From the NCBI RefSeq assembly GCF_900176075.1, contig NZ_FWWV01000001.1, positions 62,001 through 126,000 on the forward strand: DNA of 64,000 bases. The letters are read 5' to 3'. The DNA comes from Pasteurella testudinis DSM 23072. GTDB lineage: Bacteria > Pseudomonadota > Gammaproteobacteria > Enterobacterales > Pasteurellaceae. Positions 50,076 to 60,895 of the stretch are shown here, one piece after another. Within the stretch, counting starts at the first letter, position 1. Each line of letters starts with the position of its first letter. Below the pieces are notes generated by a model. It ran no database searches. It was not told the DNA's origin and worked only from the letters and a program-made list of their open reading frames with translations. The position numbers and the translations under genes were made by a program.

Positions 50076-51653
50076 TTATAATCCCGGCGCTTTCCACAGT
50101 GATGTGGTGAGCTCGGAATCGACTAACAGTAGTTGTTGATGATAAATTTCTATCCATTTCTTTTTATGGGCTTGATAGACGGCGTGGTTTTGTGCGTCAG
50201 GCTGATGTTGCCGCTCAAATTTAACCAATTTTTTTCCGGCGGCGGAAAGCGAAGGATAGATCCCCACGCCGACACCGGCAGCAATGGCGCAACCCAGTGC
50301 GGTGGCTTCTTTCACCACCGGAATATTCACGGTCAGTCCGGTGACATCAGCCAAAATTTGGCTCCACAGATGCCCTTTGGAGCCGCCGCCGGCAAACACG
50401 ACGGAAGTCAGTTTCACACCGGAAAATTTCTCTACTTGATCTAAATTGCAGGAAGAAACAATCGCGGCATTTTCTTCTAAGGCGCGGAACAGTGCCGCTT
50501 TGTTGCATTTGGCGGAATCCAATGAAAGATTAATAAATGACGGCGAAGCGTGATACCACGATTTAAAGTGCATGGCATCGGAGAATACCGGCACAATATC
50601 GTTGGAACCGACGGGTACTCTAGCCGCCATCTGTTCTAATAAGGTATAAGTATCAATCCCGAGTTGTTCGGCAAGGTGTTTTTCGGCTTCGCAAAAGGCG
50701 TCTCTGAACCAGCGCATGGTTAAGCCGGTGAAAAAGCTGATCGATTCGGCTTGGACGAGTGGCGGGATCACATGCGGATTAACCCGAATATTCATCTCCG
50801 GATCGGTTTTTGCCACGGGTAAATTCACGACTTGTTGCCAAAAAGTACCGCCGATAATCGCCGCTTGAGAGGCCTCGGTGATCCCCAACCCGACACAACC
50901 GAGTTGTACGTCGCCACCGCCGACAACAACGCGGGTTTCAGGGCTCAGTCCGGTTGCCGCCGCCACTTCTGACCGCACTTTGCCTAATAAGGTACCGGTT
51001 TCTTTGACCGGCGTTAAAATATCCGATTTCAAGCCGACGGCTTCCAACAAATCAGGTTGCCAGTTTCTGGTTTGCAGATTCAGTATGCCTGTGGTGCCGG
51101 CATTCGACGGCTCTACCGCAAGTTCGCCGCTCAACATAAAAGCCAGCCAGTCGCTAATCATACTGATGGCATGAACTTGCGCATAGAGCGTCGGTTCGTG
51201 TTCTGACAACCACAATAAACGGGGAATGGCGCTCAGGGCTAAGGTTTGTCCGGAAATGTCATAAACGGCTTTTTCAAAAGTGCGGTCATTCAGCATTTTT
51301 AATTTTTTGACTTCCTCGACCGCTCTGGCATCGACATTGCCGCATGCCCAAATCGGACGTTGCCGTTTGTCGTACAGCACGATACCTTCACGCATCGAAC
51401 AGGTCGAAATGGACATAATTTGGACAGCGTCGATTTTGGCGTTTTGAATGGCTTGCTTAATACATTCACTGGCGAGATTCCAATTGGTATCTAAATCAAA
51501 ATTCATTGAGCCCGGAATATGCGGATCGGCCAAATGCGTCCATTCTTTTTGCGCCGAGCCGATTTGATGACCGTCCAAATCGAAAATAACCGCTCTTACA
51601 CTTCCCGTTCCCGCATCTAACGCCATGAGATAACGCTTTGATTTATTTTCCAT
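50076..51653 (-). CDS. lsrK: Autoinducer-2 kinase LsrK
   Basis: LsrK phosphorylates imported autoinducer-2 (DPD) at the 5 position, the form that releases LsrR. The 525-residue protein is a FGGY-type carbohydrate kinase: phosphate-binding [13 protein letters not shown] at the N-terminus, [11 protein letters not shown], and [22 protein letters not shown] near the end. It lies downstream of lsrR in the same direction, with a 47-base gap. In E. coli HPr restrains LsrK, tying quorum signalling to sugar supply. Confidence 0.94.
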   Translation of the reverse strand: MENKSKRYLMALDAGTGSVRAVIFDLDGHQIGSAQKEWTHLADPHIPGSMNFDLDTNWNLASECIKQAIQNAKIDAVQIMSISTCSMREGIVLYDKRQRPIWACGNVDARAVEEVKKLKMLNDRTFEKAVYDISGQTLALSAIPRLLWLSEHEPTLYAQVHAISMISDWLAFMLSGELAVEPSNAGTTGILNLQTRNWQPDLLEAVGLKSDILTPVKETGTLLGKVRSEVAAATGLSPETRVVVGGGDVQLGCVGLGITEASQAAIIGGTFWQQVVNLPVAKTDPEMNIRVNPHVIPPLVQAESISFFTGLTMRWFRDAFCEAEKHLAEQLGIDTYTLLEQMAARVPVGSNDIVPVFSDAMHFKSWYHASPSFINLSLDSAKCNKAALFRALEENAAIVSSCNLDQVEKFSGVKLTSVVFAGGGSKGHLWSQILADVTGLTVNIPVVKEATALGCAIAAGVGVGIYPSLSAAGKKLVKFERQHQPDAQNHAVYQAHKKKWIEIYHQQLLLVDSELTTSLWKAPGL

Positions 51654-51700
51654 TTAATTTCCTCCAAGTGAATGAAATAAATGCATAGTTTTTAACGCCA

Positions 51701-52663
51701 CTACACAAGTTGTGCCAGAATCATCTTTGCCGTCACCTCTTCCGTAACCAGTGAATTGATATGTTTTCCTTTTAATGCGCTTAAAATGGCATCAACTTTA
51801 TTTGTGCCGCCGGCAACACCGATAACGGTCGGTATTTTGACTAATTTTTCCAACGGAACGCTGATAAGCTCATCATGCAACGGAATATCCGCTTGAATCG
51901 TACCGTCCTGTTGCATGAAATAGCCGAGAATATCGCCGATTGCTCCTCTGGCGCGTAATTCTTGTTGCCCTTCTTCGTTGATATAGCCTGAACGGATCAG
52001 AGTTGCCTGTCCTTTTTGTTGGGTAGAGCCGATTCCGACAATGGCAACGTCGGCAGCACCGGCAGCAAGCATAATATCCCTGACGCAAGCTTCCCGTTTA
52101 AACAATTTTGCCGCTTCGATCGAAGAGGCCCTCAGTGGTGCGGGAATGATGCTGATGCTGCAAGAGCCGTCCAACTCTCCGATTCCCTTCATGTAAGGAC
52201 CGACACCGCCCGAAAGCGTAATTAATTTCAATTGGTTGCTGGTGATAAACTCATTGCAGTATTTGATGGTCTGCATAATGGTTTCGCCGAAACCGATTGC
52301 CAGCAATTGATTCGGTTTCATTAACGACATCAGCATCTGTGATGCGCCTATGCCTAATCGGGTGTTAATCTCATGTTGCTCCAGTGCCGGTAAAACCCGG
52401 ATATGCTTTAAGTGGAAATATTGCTGCAACGCCTCTTCCAATTCCAAACAGCCGGTAAAACGCGAGTTGATTTGCACTTTTATCACGCCGAGTTGCCGCC
52501 CTTTTTCGAGTAAGCGCGAGACTTTCAGTCTGGGAATGTCGAGTCGCTTGCCGATTTCGCTTTGGGTTAAGTTGTCGTGATAGTAAAACCACGCAACTCT
52601 GGCCAACATTTCCTCTTCATTCATGCTATGCGGAATAGATTCCGTTTCTTTTACTCGGCTCAT
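51701..52663 (-). CDS. lsrR: Transcriptional repressor LsrR
   Basis: LsrR represses the lsr operon and its own operon, and leaves DNA when phospho-AI-2 binds. The 320-residue protein is of the SorC/DeoR-like type: helix-turn-helix LTQSEIGKRLDIPRLKVSRLLEKG near residues 35-60, then the sugar-phosphate sensor with GFGETIMQTI, TLSGGVGPY and GVAGGTNKVDAIL. It is divergent from lsrA across 250 bases with CRP and LsrR candidate sites. Confidence 0.94.
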   Translation of the reverse strand: MSRVKETESIPHSMNEEEMLARVAWFYYHDNLTQSEIGKRLDIPRLKVSRLLEKGRQLGVIKVQINSRFTGCLELEEALQQYFHLKHIRVLPALEQHEINTRLGIGASQMLMSLMKPNQLLAIGFGETIMQTIKYCNEFITSNQLKLITLSGGVGPYMKGIGELDGSCSISIIPAPLRASSIEAAKLFKREACVRDIMLAAGAADVAIVGIGSTQQKGQATLIRSGYINEEGQQELRARGAIGDILGYFMQQDGTIQADIPLHDELISVPLEKLVKIPTVIGVAGGTNKVDAILSALKGKHINSLVTEEVTAKMILAQLV

Positions 52664-52746
52664 CTCAAGGTTCCTTATTCTTGTTTAACTTATTATTCAT
52701 ATGATTTTGTTTTTATCAATTGTTCATTTTGTTTTTGTTACATAAC

Positions 52747-52762
52747 CGTGATTAAGATCACA
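52747..52762. promoter_or_regulatory. CRP-like site 1 in the lsrR-lsrA gap
   Basis: CGTGATTAAGATCACA matches TGTGA-N6-TCACA at nine of ten bases. It lies between the divergent promoters, 85 bases upstream of lsrR. CRP dependence of lsr is known in E. coli. Confidence 0.65.
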
Positions 52763-52816
52763 GATAAGTTTTAAATGTGGGTTTTGGCTTATTTTACACC
52801 AATTTAATCTCTTTTT

Positions 52817-52832
52817 TGTGATGTTGATCACT
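52817..52832. promoter_or_regulatory. CRP-like site 2 in the lsrR-lsrA gap
   Basis: TGTGATGTTGATCACT matches the consensus at nine of ten bases, about 80 bases before the lsrA ATG, a position suited to activating lsrA. Confidence 0.65.
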
Positions 52833-52861
52833 GTTATTTAAATTTTTATCTGATAGCTTGT

Positions 52862-52894
52862 TGAACAAATGATAAATAAAAATATATTTGTTCA
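52862..52894. promoter_or_regulatory. Candidate LsrR operator
   Basis: A perfect nine-base inverted repeat, TGAACAAAT and ATTTGTTCA, has a 15-base spacer and ends 19 bases before the lsrA ATG. A further half-copy, ATTGTTCATTTTG, is at 52719-52731 on the lsrR side. LsrR is the obvious candidate, but this is inferred. Confidence 0.5.
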
Positions 52895-52913
52895 CTTTGT
52901 TGAGCGAGGGATT

Positions 52914-54434
52914 ATGGAAAACCGATCGGCAAAAAGTAGGCTACTGCTGCGAGCACGGGGTGTCAGTAAAGCGTTCTCCGGAGTTGAGGTGTTAAAAGAG
53001 ATTGATTTTGAACTGTATTCCGGTCAGGTTCACGCACTATTAGGCGGAAACGGCGCGGGGAAATCAACGTTGATGAAAATTATTGCCGGTATCCAACCGC
53101 AAGACAGCGGCGAAATTGAGATTAACGGTCATGTGCAGAATGCATTATCGCCTGGTAAAGCCCATCAATTAGGGGTTTATTTGGTGCCGCAAGAACCGCT
53201 TTTGTTTCCTAATTTAAGTGTGAAAGAGAACATTTTATTCGGCTTGAAAACCAGTCGTCAGCATGATGAGAAGCTGGATTCATTACTACAAGAACTGAAT
53301 TCGCATCTGAAATTAGAGATGCAGGCCGGGTTGTTGGAAGTGGCGGATCAGCAGTTGGTTGAAATCATGCGTGGTTTAATGCGTGATGCTTCCATCTTGA
53401 TTTTAGACGAGCCGACCGCGTCTTTAACGCCGGTGGAAACAGAAAGTCTGTTTAAGAAAATACACTCTTTATTGGCAAAAGGCGTGGGAATTGTCTTTAT
53501 TTCGCATAAATTGCCGGAAGTTTGGCGCATTTCCGATTTTATCAGTGTGATGCGTGACGGTTATATTGCATTAAGCGGTGCAACGGCTGAAATTAAGCGT
53601 GAAGCGGTGATTACGGCGATTACACCCAGATCAAAATCGGCGAATTTAAGTGAAGCGCAAAAACTTTGGTTAGAGCTGCCGGGACATAATCGGATTAAAA
53701 CAACGGAACGTCCGATTTTGCAAGTTAACAATTTGACCGGCGAAGGATTTAAAAATATTACCTTTGATATTTATCCCGGGGAAATTTTAGGTTTGGCGGG
53801 TGTCGTCGGTGCAGGCAGAACGGAATTGGCGGAAACGCTATATGGTTTGCGTCGCGAGAAGAGGGGAGAGATTATTTTTAATAACCACAAAATTAATCAA
53901 ACCAGTATCAAAGAGCGGTTGGAGCAGGGGATTATTTATTTGCCCGAAGACCGGCAGGCTTCGGGACTCTATTTAGATGCGCCGCTGTCTTGGAATACTT
54001 GCGGTTTGACGTATACCAAAATGGGATTTTGGCTAAATCAAGCGAAAGAAGAGGCGATTTTAGAGCGTTATCATCGGGCAATCGGAATCAAATTTAATCG
54101 CCCTTCGCAAGCGGTTAGAACATTATCCGGCGGAAATCAGCAGAAAATTCTTATCGCAAAATGTTTGGAAGCAGATCCGGCATTATTAATTATTGATGAG
54201 CCTACCCGAGGTGTTGATATCGGCGCCAGAGCGGATATTTATCAACTGATTAAAAATATCGCAAAACAAAATGTGGCGATTTTATTTATTTCTTCGGATT
54301 TGGAGGAAATTGAACATATGTCCGATCGCGTTTTCGTTATGCACGATGGAGAGATTGGTTCGGCATTAAGCGGTGAGAATATTAATTCGGACAATATCAT
54401 GCAGATGGCATTCAGTGGTGAAACCGCACTTTAA
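52914..54434 (+). CDS. lsrA: AI-2 ABC importer, ATP-binding protein LsrA
   Basis: LsrA powers AI-2 uptake. The 506-residue protein has two ABC domains: the first with Walker [10 protein letters not shown] and Walker B ILILDEPT; the second with a degenerate Walker A (GVVGAGRTE), signature LSGGNQQK and Walker [16 protein letters not shown] 52914 is preceded by GAGCGAGGG. It is the first gene of lsrACDBFGE and ends with an uptake signal. Confidence 0.94.
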   Translation: MENRSAKSRLLLRARGVSKAFSGVEVLKEIDFELYSGQVHALLGGNGAGKSTLMKIIAGIQPQDSGEIEINGHVQNALSPGKAHQLGVYLVPQEPLLFPNLSVKENILFGLKTSRQHDEKLDSLLQELNSHLKLEMQAGLLEVADQQLVEIMRGLMRDASILILDEPTASLTPVETESLFKKIHSLLAKGVGIVFISHKLPEVWRISDFISVMRDGYIALSGATAEIKREAVITAITPRSKSANLSEAQKLWLELPGHNRIKTTERPILQVNNLTGEGFKNITFDIYPGEILGLAGVVGAGRTELAETLYGLRREKRGEIIFNNHKINQTSIKERLEQGIIYLPEDRQASGLYLDAPLSWNTCGLTYTKMGFWLNQAKEEAILERYHRAIGIKFNRPSQAVRTLSGGNQQKILIAKCLEADPALLIIDEPTRGVDIGARADIYQLIKNIAKQNVAILFISSDLEEIEHMSDRVFVMHDGEIGSALSGENINSDNIMQMAFSGETAL

Positions 54435-54485
54435 CTAATCAGGATATTTATTAATAGATGTATTAATCAATCAAAGGATTTTATT

Positions 54486-55487
54486 ATGTGGAAGTTCATA
54501 CAGAATAACCGTGAGTTGACAATTGTATTAGCCATCGTATTTCTGTTTTTACTATTAATAATGTGGAGTGACAGCGGTTTCAATTTTCAAACGGTTACGA
54601 TGATATTTACCTCTGCTCAAATAGTCATGCTTTTATCAATAGGGGCGACTTTCGTTATTTTAACCAGAAATATTGATGTGTCTGTCGGTTCTATTATGGG
54701 ACTGTGCGCAGTCATTATGGGCAGTTTGCTCAATTTAGGCTATCCGTTGAGTGCCGCTTTTATTATTACGGTATTCTGCGGCTTTTCAGCCGGACTATTC
54801 AATGGGGTTTTGGTGACAATCCTGCGAATTCCCGCCATTGTGGCAACATTGGGCACGTTAGGTTTATATAAAGGCATTATGCTGTTACTGACCGGTGGTA
54901 AATGGATTGAGGGATTGCCGCAAACATTAAAATCATTATCCGAACCGGTATTTTTAAATATTTCACCAATCGGTTGGTTGTTGGTCATCTTAATTATCAG
55001 CGCTTATCTTTTCTTGGGTAAAGTGCGGTTAGGCAGGAATTTCTATGCCGTTGGCGATAATTTGCAAGGTGCGTTACAGCTTGGAGTAAGTGTCAATGTG
55101 ATCAGAATCTCGGCATTTGCAATTAACGGGATGACGGCAGCGTTAGCTGGAATCGTATTTGCCTCGCAGATAGGATTTGTGCCGAATTCGACGGGTAACG
55201 GATTAGAGATGAAAGCCATTGCCGCATGTGTATTGGGTGGCATCAGTTTGTTGGGCGGGTCGGGGAATATTATCGGTGCAATATTAGGCGCTTATTTTTT
55301 AATTGAAATAGACACTATTTTGGTTTTATTAAAAGTTCCGGCGTATTGGAATAATTTTGTTGCGGGTGTTGTTTTGTTGGCGGTTTTGGTATTTGACGGG
55401 CGTATTCGGATAATGATTGAAAAAAATATTAAATTACAACGTTATGCACGTTTTCTAAAAGACGATTTGCCACATAATAAGCCATAG
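54486..55487 (+). CDS. lsrC: AI-2 ABC importer permease LsrC
   Basis: This is one of the two permeases of the AI-2 importer. The 333-residue protein has about nine hydrophobic segments and the ribose-permease family motif region [13 protein letters not shown], with [10 protein letters not shown] before it. It follows lsrA by 51 bases and precedes lsrD by 10, the gene order of the enteric lsr operon. Confidence 0.93.
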   Translation: MWKFIQNNRELTIVLAIVFLFLLLIMWSDSGFNFQTVTMIFTSAQIVMLLSIGATFVILTRNIDVSVGSIMGLCAVIMGSLLNLGYPLSAAFIITVFCGFSAGLFNGVLVTILRIPAIVATLGTLGLYKGIMLLLTGGKWIEGLPQTLKSLSEPVFLNISPIGWLLVILIISAYLFLGKVRLGRNFYAVGDNLQGALQLGVSVNVIRISAFAINGMTAALAGIVFASQIGFVPNSTGNGLEMKAIAACVLGGISLLGGSGNIIGAILGAYFLIEIDTILVLLKVPAYWNNFVAGVVLLAVLVFDGRIRIMIEKNIKLQRYARFLKDDLPHNKP

Positions 55488-55497
55488 GACGGATTAT

Positions 55498-56520
55498 ATG
55501 TTGAAATTAAAAAGCTATATCAAGAACTATGCTTGGGAAAGCGCACTTTTTTGCCTGTTAATTATAGAAATATTAGGGTTTGGCATGTTGAATCCTAGAA
55601 TGCTAGATATTAATGTTTTGTTATACAGTACCAGCGATTTTATTTATATTGGTATGTTGGCATTACCGTTAACCATGATTATTGTCAGTGGCGGTATTGA
55701 TATATCGTTTGGCTCGACAGTCGGCTTATGTGCTATTTTTCTCGGCGTGTTATTTAAAGCGGATATTTCCCTGTTTCTTGCTATTCCGTTAACGCTTTTA
55801 TTAGGCGGAGTCTGTGGTTTATTTAATGCCGGATTGATTATTTATACCAAAGTCAATCCATTGGTTATTACGTTGGGCACCATGTATCTCTACGGCGGCG
55901 GTGCATTATTGCTATCCGGATTTGCCGGCGCAACCGGTTATGAAGGTATCGGCGGTTTTCCGGATAGTTTGCTGGAATTCGCCAATCAGACGTTATTCGG
56001 TATTCCGACGCCGATTCTCTATTTTCTCATCATGTCAGTTATTTTTTGGCTGCTAATGCATAAAACAACTGTTGGCAGAAGCACTTTTCTTATCGGGCAA
56101 AGTGAAAGAACGGCACGTTATAGCGCTACGCCCGTAAATAAAACACTGTTTACGATTTATTCGGCTATAGGATTGGTCGCCGCATTTGTTGCTATTTTAT
56201 TGGTTTCCTATTTTGGCTCTGCCCGTTCGGATTTGGGCAGTTCGTTATTAATGCCGGTATTAACCGCAGTGGTATTGGGAGGGGCAAATATTTATGGCGG
56301 TTCGGGGTCTATTCTTGGAACGGCGATTGCCGCTTTATTAATAGGTTATCTGCAACAAGGGCTACAGATGATTGGCATTCCCAATGAAATTTCCAGTGCA
56401 TTATCAGGGGCGCTCTTGATCATTGTATTAATCGGCAAATCTATCAGTTTGCATTATAGCTCAATACATTATTGGATTCGTCGTAAAAGTGGAAAGCAAG
56501 TGGTTAGTCATCATCAATAA
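55498..56520 (+). CDS. lsrD: AI-2 ABC importer permease LsrD
   Basis: The second permease subunit (340 residues) pairs with LsrC. It has the same family architecture with GGANIYGGSGSILGTAIAALLIG near the end and about nine membrane segments. A small hairpin (CATACTG/CAGTATG, 56525-56543) lies between it and lsrB and may protect the lsrB message. Confidence 0.93.
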   Translation: MLKLKSYIKNYAWESALFCLLIIEILGFGMLNPRMLDINVLLYSTSDFIYIGMLALPLTMIIVSGGIDISFGSTVGLCAIFLGVLFKADISLFLAIPLTLLLGGVCGLFNAGLIIYTKVNPLVITLGTMYLYGGGALLLSGFAGATGYEGIGGFPDSLLEFANQTLFGIPTPILYFLIMSVIFWLLMHKTTVGRSTFLIGQSERTARYSATPVNKTLFTIYSAIGLVAAFVAILLVSYFGSARSDLGSSLLMPVLTAVVLGGANIYGGSGSILGTAIAALLIGYLQQGLQMIGIPNEISSALSGALLIIVLIGKSISLHYSSIHYWIRRKSGKQVVSHHQ

Positions 56521-56572
56521 GGAGCATACTGATATGCAGTATGTTTGATAAAACTCAATGAGGAGCACAATT

Positions 56573-57592
56573 ATGAAACATTTACTGATTAAATCAACCG
56601 CACTTGCCGTTGCACTGGGATTATCTGCAATAAGTACCGCAAGTGCTGCGGATCGTATCGCTTTTATTCCTAAATTGGTCGGCGTAGGATATTTCACCAG
56701 CGGTGGACAAGGTGCAGTTGAAATGGGCAAAACACTTGGGGTTGACGTGACTTATGACGGGCCGACGGAACCCAGCGTTTCCAACCAAGTACAGTTGATT
56801 AATAACTTTGTCAATCAAGGTTATAACGCGATTGTCGTTGCCGCAGTTTCGCCGGACGGACTCTGTTCCACATTGCAACGGGCGATGAAACGCGGCGTGA
56901 AGGTGCTGACATGGGATTCGGATACCAATCCGGAATGCCGTAGTTACTATATTAACCAGGGTACGCCAAACCAGTTAGGCGCGATGTTGGTTGAAATGGC
57001 ATCAAGCCAGATTACCAAACCGAAAGCAAAAGTTGCCTTTTTCTATTCAAGCCCGACCGTCACCGATCAAAATCAATGGGTTAAAGTGGCGAAAGAAAAA
57101 ATTGCAGCGGAACATCCGGAATGGGAGATTGTTACCACCCAATTTGGCTATAACGACGCGATTAAGTCCTTACAAACTGCAGAAGGCATTTTGAAAGCCT
57201 ACCCGGATTTAGACGCGATTATCGCCCCTGACGCCAATGCGTTACCGGCGGCAGCACAGGCAGCCGAAAATCTTAAACGCGAAGGGGTGACGATTGTCGG
57301 TTTTAGTACACCGAATGTTATGCGGCCTTATGTGAAGCGCGGCACGGTCAAACAGTTCGGGTTATGGGACGTGGTACAGCAAGGCAAAATCTCGGTAGCG
57401 GTCGCCAATGATGTTCTAAAAGGAAAATCGTTGAAAGTCGGTGATAAATTAGAGGTCGCAGGCGTGGGAACGGTTGAGGTTTCACCGAATAGTGTACAGG
57501 GGTATGACTATGAAGCGGCAGATAACGGTATCGTTGTGTTACCGGAACGGGTGGTATTTACCGCAGAAAATATTGATAACTACAATTTCTAA
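56573..57592 (+). CDS. lsrB: AI-2 periplasmic binding protein LsrB
   Basis: LsrB captures R-THMF, the AI-2 form, in the periplasm. The 339-residue precursor has a signal peptide ([19 protein letters not shown]... cleavage after ASA). The ligand residues known from Salmonella LsrB are all kept: Lys in FIPKLVG, Asp in TWDSD, Asp-Gln in TVTDQNQW and Pro/Ala in APDANA. ATG 56573 follows AGGAGCAC. Conservation of the ligand pocket makes true AI-2 binding likely. Confidence 0.95.
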   Translation: MKHLLIKSTALAVALGLSAISTASAADRIAFIPKLVGVGYFTSGGQGAVEMGKTLGVDVTYDGPTEPSVSNQVQLINNFVNQGYNAIVVAAVSPDGLCSTLQRAMKRGVKVLTWDSDTNPECRSYYINQGTPNQLGAMLVEMASSQITKPKAKVAFFYSSPTVTDQNQWVKVAKEKIAAEHPEWEIVTTQFGYNDAIKSLQTAEGILKAYPDLDAIIAPDANALPAAAQAAENLKREGVTIVGFSTPNVMRPYVKRGTVKQFGLWDVVQQGKISVAVANDVLKGKSLKVGDKLEVAGVGTVEVSPNSVQGYDYEAADNGIVVLPERVVFTAENIDNYNF

Positions 57593-57621
57593 CGGTTTGG
57601 CAATGAGATAGGAGATAAACA

Positions 57622-58500
57622 ATGGCAGATTTAGACGATATCAGAGACGGCAAAGATTTTGGTTTGGATACCCCGCAGCGCAATAAAGCGTTTTACATGA
57701 AAGGGCTTGGCGCTTTGGATTGGGGAATGCAATCACGTTTGGCAAATATATTTAATCCCAAAACGGGAAAAACCATCATGTTGGCGTTTGATCACGGCTA
57801 TTTTCAAGGCCCGACAACAGGTTTGGAACGTATTGACTTAAATATTGCGCCGCTGTTTGAATATACCGATGTGTTAATGTGTACTCGCGGTATTTTAAGA
57901 AGTATCGTACCGCCGGATAGCGGGAAACCGGTGGTGCTGCGGGCATCGGGCGCCAATTCGATTTTGAGCGAATTATCCAATGAAGCGGTTGCCGTCGGTG
58001 TGGAAGATGCGGTGCGTCTGAATGTATCGGCGATGGCGGCTCAGGTTTATATTGGTTCGGAACATGAACATCAATCGATTAAGAATATTATTCAACTGGT
58101 GGATAGCGGCACTCGTTACGGTATACCGACTATGGCGGTTACCGGTGTCGGCAAAGATATGGTAAGGGATCAACGTTATTTCTCATTGGCAACCCGAATC
58201 GCAGCGGAAATGGGCGCACATATTATTAAAACGTATTATGTTGATAAGGGGTTTGAGCGGGTAACCGCCGGTTGTCCGGTTCCGATCGTCATTGCCGGTG
58301 GTAAAAAACTCCCTGAACAAGAAGCTTTGGAAATGTGCTATCAAGCGATTGATCAGGGAGCGGCAGGGGTTGATATGGGGCGTAATATTTTCCAGTCGGA
58401 CGCACCGATTGCCATGCTAAAAGCGGTACATGCCATTGTACACGGAGGCGAAAACACGGAAAAAGCCTATCAGCTTTACCTCAATGAAAAAAATAAATAA
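57622..58500 (+). CDS. lsrF: Phospho-AI-2 thiolase LsrF
   Basis: LsrF transfers an acetyl group from 3-hydroxy-2,4-pentanedione-5-phosphate, the LsrG product, to coenzyme A, ending AI-2 breakdown. The 292-residue TIM barrel has [12 protein letters not shown] near the start and the Lys in [13 protein letters not shown] that matches the catalytic Lys of class I aldolase folds. It follows lsrB by 29 bases. A hairpin after it separates it from lsrG. Confidence 0.94.
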   Translation: MADLDDIRDGKDFGLDTPQRNKAFYMKGLGALDWGMQSRLANIFNPKTGKTIMLAFDHGYFQGPTTGLERIDLNIAPLFEYTDVLMCTRGILRSIVPPDSGKPVVLRASGANSILSELSNEAVAVGVEDAVRLNVSAMAAQVYIGSEHEHQSIKNIIQLVDSGTRYGIPTMAVTGVGKDMVRDQRYFSLATRIAAEMGAHIIKTYYVDKGFERVTAGCPVPIVIAGGKKLPEQEALEMCYQAIDQGAAGVDMGRNIFQSDAPIAMLKAVHAIVHGGENTEKAYQLYLNEKNK

Positions 58501-58515
58501 TGATCAATCAATATT

Positions 58516-58543
58516 AATGGCAAGCGGAACGGCGCTTGCCATT
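58516..58543 (+). repeat. Hairpin between lsrF and lsrG
   Basis: AATGGCAAGC and GCTTGCCATT form a ten-pair stem with an eight-base loop. No T-run follows, so it looks more like an mRNA-stabilising or partial-termination hairpin than a full terminator. Confidence 0.7.
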
Positions 58544-58582
58544 ATATCGTGATTCAGAACTTGCGATATTTAGGAGCTTACT

Positions 58583-58897
58583 ATGTTTGCTATGTTGGTG
58601 GAAATCAATATCAAAGAAGGGAAAGAGCAAGCCTTTTTAGAGGTTTTTGCCGCGAATCATTACGGGACAAGAAAAGAGCCCGGTAATCTGCGCTTTGACG
58701 TGCTGCAAGATCCGCTGGTTAAGACGCGATTCTATGCTTACGAAGTGTATAAAAGTGAAGCCGCTTTAGAAGCGCATCGTAAGACGGCACACTATCATCA
58801 ATGTGTCAAAGATCTCGAACCGTTAATGACCGGCTCGAGAAGTAAAAAAGTCTTTAATTGGATTTTACCTCAAGACATTAGCGGTGAAGAAAATTAG
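58583..58897 (+). CDS. lsrG: Phospho-AI-2 isomerase LsrG
   Basis: LsrG isomerises phospho-DPD, the first step that inactivates the signal. The 104-residue protein belongs to the antibiotic biosynthesis monooxygenase fold family and has LVEINIKEGKEQAFLEVF, GNLRFDVLQDP and HYHQC. lsrE follows directly (stop TAG overlaps with the next ATG in TAGATG). Confidence 0.94.
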   Translation: MFAMLVEINIKEGKEQAFLEVFAANHYGTRKEPGNLRFDVLQDPLVKTRFYAYEVYKSEAALEAHRKTAHYHQCVKDLEPLMTGSRSKKVFNWILPQDISGEEN

Positions 58898-59608
58898 ATG
58901 AAAAAAATGAAATGGCAAGTTATTCAAGCGATTAAATCTCAGTATATCAGTGTAGGGATTCTCTCTTCAAACTGGTTGGAGTTACAGCAGAATTTATCGA
59001 TTTTGCAGAACAATCAACTTAAATTGTTACATTTTGATATTGCCGACGGACAATTTTCACCCATGTTCACGGTTGGTGCCGGTGCAATAAAACAGTTCCC
59101 CGATACGTTTTATAAAGATGTGCATCTGATGGTTGAAAATCAGTGTGAGCTGGCAAAAATGTGCGTAGAAAACGGTGCGAATATCGTCACCTTACAGCTT
59201 GAAGCGGGCGGGGATTTGGCGGCGACATTTGAGTGGTTAAATACGCAAAGTGCGGTCGGAGAGCGGCCGCCTGTTTTGGGCGGGATCAGTTTATGCCCCG
59301 ACACCGATCTGTCACACCTAGAGCCTTACTTGGATCAAGTCGATGTAATCCAAGTGCTGACCTTAGATCCCCGAAACGGCGAAAAAGCCGATGAGTTTTC
59401 ACTGTTGACGCGAATTAAATCCATAATCAATATTTTGGGAACAAAAAGACAGGATAAAATTATCAGTGTTGACGGTGCGATGACCCTGGATTTGGCAACG
59501 AAAGTGCAGGCATTGGGCGTAGATTGGGTCGTTTCCGGCAGTGCGTTATTTGCCGACGGGAATTTGGATAATACCTTGAAAAAATGGCATTCACAGTTAT
59601 TGCAGTAG
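58898..59608 (+). CDS. lsrE: LsrE, ribulose-phosphate epimerase-like protein of the lsr operon
   Basis: The 236-residue protein resembles pentulose-phosphate 3-epimerases and best fits LsrE of Salmonella, whose reaction is not established. Family stretches are VGILSSNWLELQQNL, LLHFDIADGQFSPMFTVG (with the metal-binding Asp), KDVHLMV and the C-terminal VDWVVSGSALF. E. coli lacks lsrE, so this operon is of the Salmonella layout. The protein is coupled to lsrG. Confidence 0.85.
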   Translation: MKKMKWQVIQAIKSQYISVGILSSNWLELQQNLSILQNNQLKLLHFDIADGQFSPMFTVGAGAIKQFPDTFYKDVHLMVENQCELAKMCVENGANIVTLQLEAGGDLAATFEWLNTQSAVGERPPVLGGISLCPDTDLSHLEPYLDQVDVIQVLTLDPRNGEKADEFSLLTRIKSIINILGTKRQDKIISVDGAMTLDLATKVQALGVDWVVSGSALFADGNLDNTLKKWHSQLLQ

Positions 59609-59615
59609 AGGGACA

Positions 59616-59652
59616 AAAAGTGCGGTCAGATCACAACTCTAAACCGCACTTT
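59616..59652. terminator. Inverted uptake-signal pair between lsrE and metK
   Basis: AAAAGTGCGGT and ACCGCACTTT enclose about 16 bases and lie between two convergent genes, the classic dual role of uptake signals as terminators in this family. Confidence 0.7.
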
Positions 59653-59669
59653 CACTTTCCCGTCAAAGA

Positions 59670-60824
59670 TTATTTCAACCCAGCCGCGTTTCTCAGTTCT
59701 TCGGCGCGGTCGATTTTTTCCCATGGGAATTCATCGCGGCCGAAGTGGCCGTAGGTGGCGGTTTTGCGGTAGATGGGTTGGATCAGATCCAGCATTTTGA
59801 TCAAACCGTATGGGCGCAGGTCGAAGAATTCGCGCACCAGTTTGACCAATAATGCTTCGCTGACTTTCGCCGTGCCGAAGGTTTCGATCATGATCGAGGT
59901 CGGTTCGGCTACGCCAATCGCGTAGGAGAGTTGGATTTCGCAACGATCGGCAAGACCGGCGGCAACGATGTTTTTTGCCACATAACGGGCGGCATAAGCG
60001 GCGGAACGATCCACTTTGGACGGATCTTTGCCGGAGAATGCACCGCCGCCGTGACGGGCTGCACCGCCGTAGGTATCGACGATGATTTTACGTCCGGTCA
60101 GGCCGCAGTCGCCCATCGGTCCGCCGATCACGAAACGTCCGGTCGGGTTGATAAAATATTTGGTGTCGGCGGATAGCCATTCGCTCGGTAAAATCGGCTT
60201 GATGATCTCTTCCATCACGCCTTCGTAGATCTGCTTTTGATCCACCTCTTCGCTGTGCTGCGTGGACAGCACCACCGCATCTATACCGACGATTTTATGG
60301 TTGTCGTATTGGAAAGTGATTTGGCTTTTTGCGTCGGGGCGCAGCCAGTTCAGCGTGCCGTTTTTGCGCACTTTTTCTTGCTGTTCCATTAAACGGTGGG
60401 CGTAAGTAATCGGTGCAGGCATAAAGACTTCGGTTTCATTGGTGGCGTAACCGAACATAATGCCTTGGTCGCCAGCGCCTTGCGCCAGCGGATCTGCACG
60501 GTCAACCCCTTGATTAATATCGGAAGATTGTTTACCAATCCCGTTCAATACCGCACAAGAATGCCCGTCGAAGCCCATGGTGGACGAGGTATAACCGATG
60601 TCGCAAATCACTTGGCGCGCGATGTGTTCGATATCAACCCATGCGGAAGTGGTGATTTCGCCGCCGACCAACGCCATGCCGGTTTTGACATAGGTTTCGC
60701 AAGCGACGCGCGCCTTCGGATCTTGCTCGATAATTGCGTCCAGCACTGCATCGGAAATCTGATCGGCGATTTTGTCCGGGTGGCCTGCGGAAACGGATTC
60801 GGAAGTAAATAGATAGTTAGCCAT
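59670..60824 (-). CDS. metK: S-adenosylmethionine synthetase
   Basis: MetK makes S-adenosylmethionine from methionine and ATP. The 384-residue protein has the HPD-type motif [31 protein letters not shown], and the P-loop-like [19 protein letters not shown]. It is the source of the methyl donor whose use produces the DPD/AI-2 precursor through LuxS. Its promoter is overlapped by tandem met boxes (60872-60924). Start ATG 60824. Confidence 0.97.
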   Translation of the reverse strand: MANYLFTSESVSAGHPDKIADQISDAVLDAIIEQDPKARVACETYVKTGMALVGGEITTSAWVDIEHIARQVICDIGYTSSTMGFDGHSCAVLNGIGKQSSDINQGVDRADPLAQGAGDQGIMFGYATNETEVFMPAPITYAHRLMEQQEKVRKNGTLNWLRPDAKSQITFQYDNHKIVGIDAVVLSTQHSEEVDQKQIYEGVMEEIIKPILPSEWLSADTKYFINPTGRFVIGGPMGDCGLTGRKIIVDTYGGAARHGGGAFSGKDPSKVDRSAAYAARYVAKNIVAAGLADRCEIQLSYAIGVAEPTSIMIETFGTAKVSEALLVKLVREFFDLRPYGLIKMLDLIQPIYRKTATYGHFGRDEFPWEKIDRAEELRNAAGLK

Positions 60825-60871
60825 ATTTTCTCTTTTGTTTGCTATTGCGTAATCTGGGGTTACGCAACTTT

Positions 60872-60895
60872 GGACGCGTAACCATCTGGACGGCT
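60872..60895 (-). promoter_or_regulatory. Candidate MetJ operator (three tandem met boxes)
   Basis: On the minus strand three contiguous eight-base units, AGCCGTCC, AGATGGTT and ACGCGTCC, match the met box AGACGTCT at about 6, 5 and 5 positions. They lie directly downstream of the -10 box, suited to repression. Confidence 0.5.
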
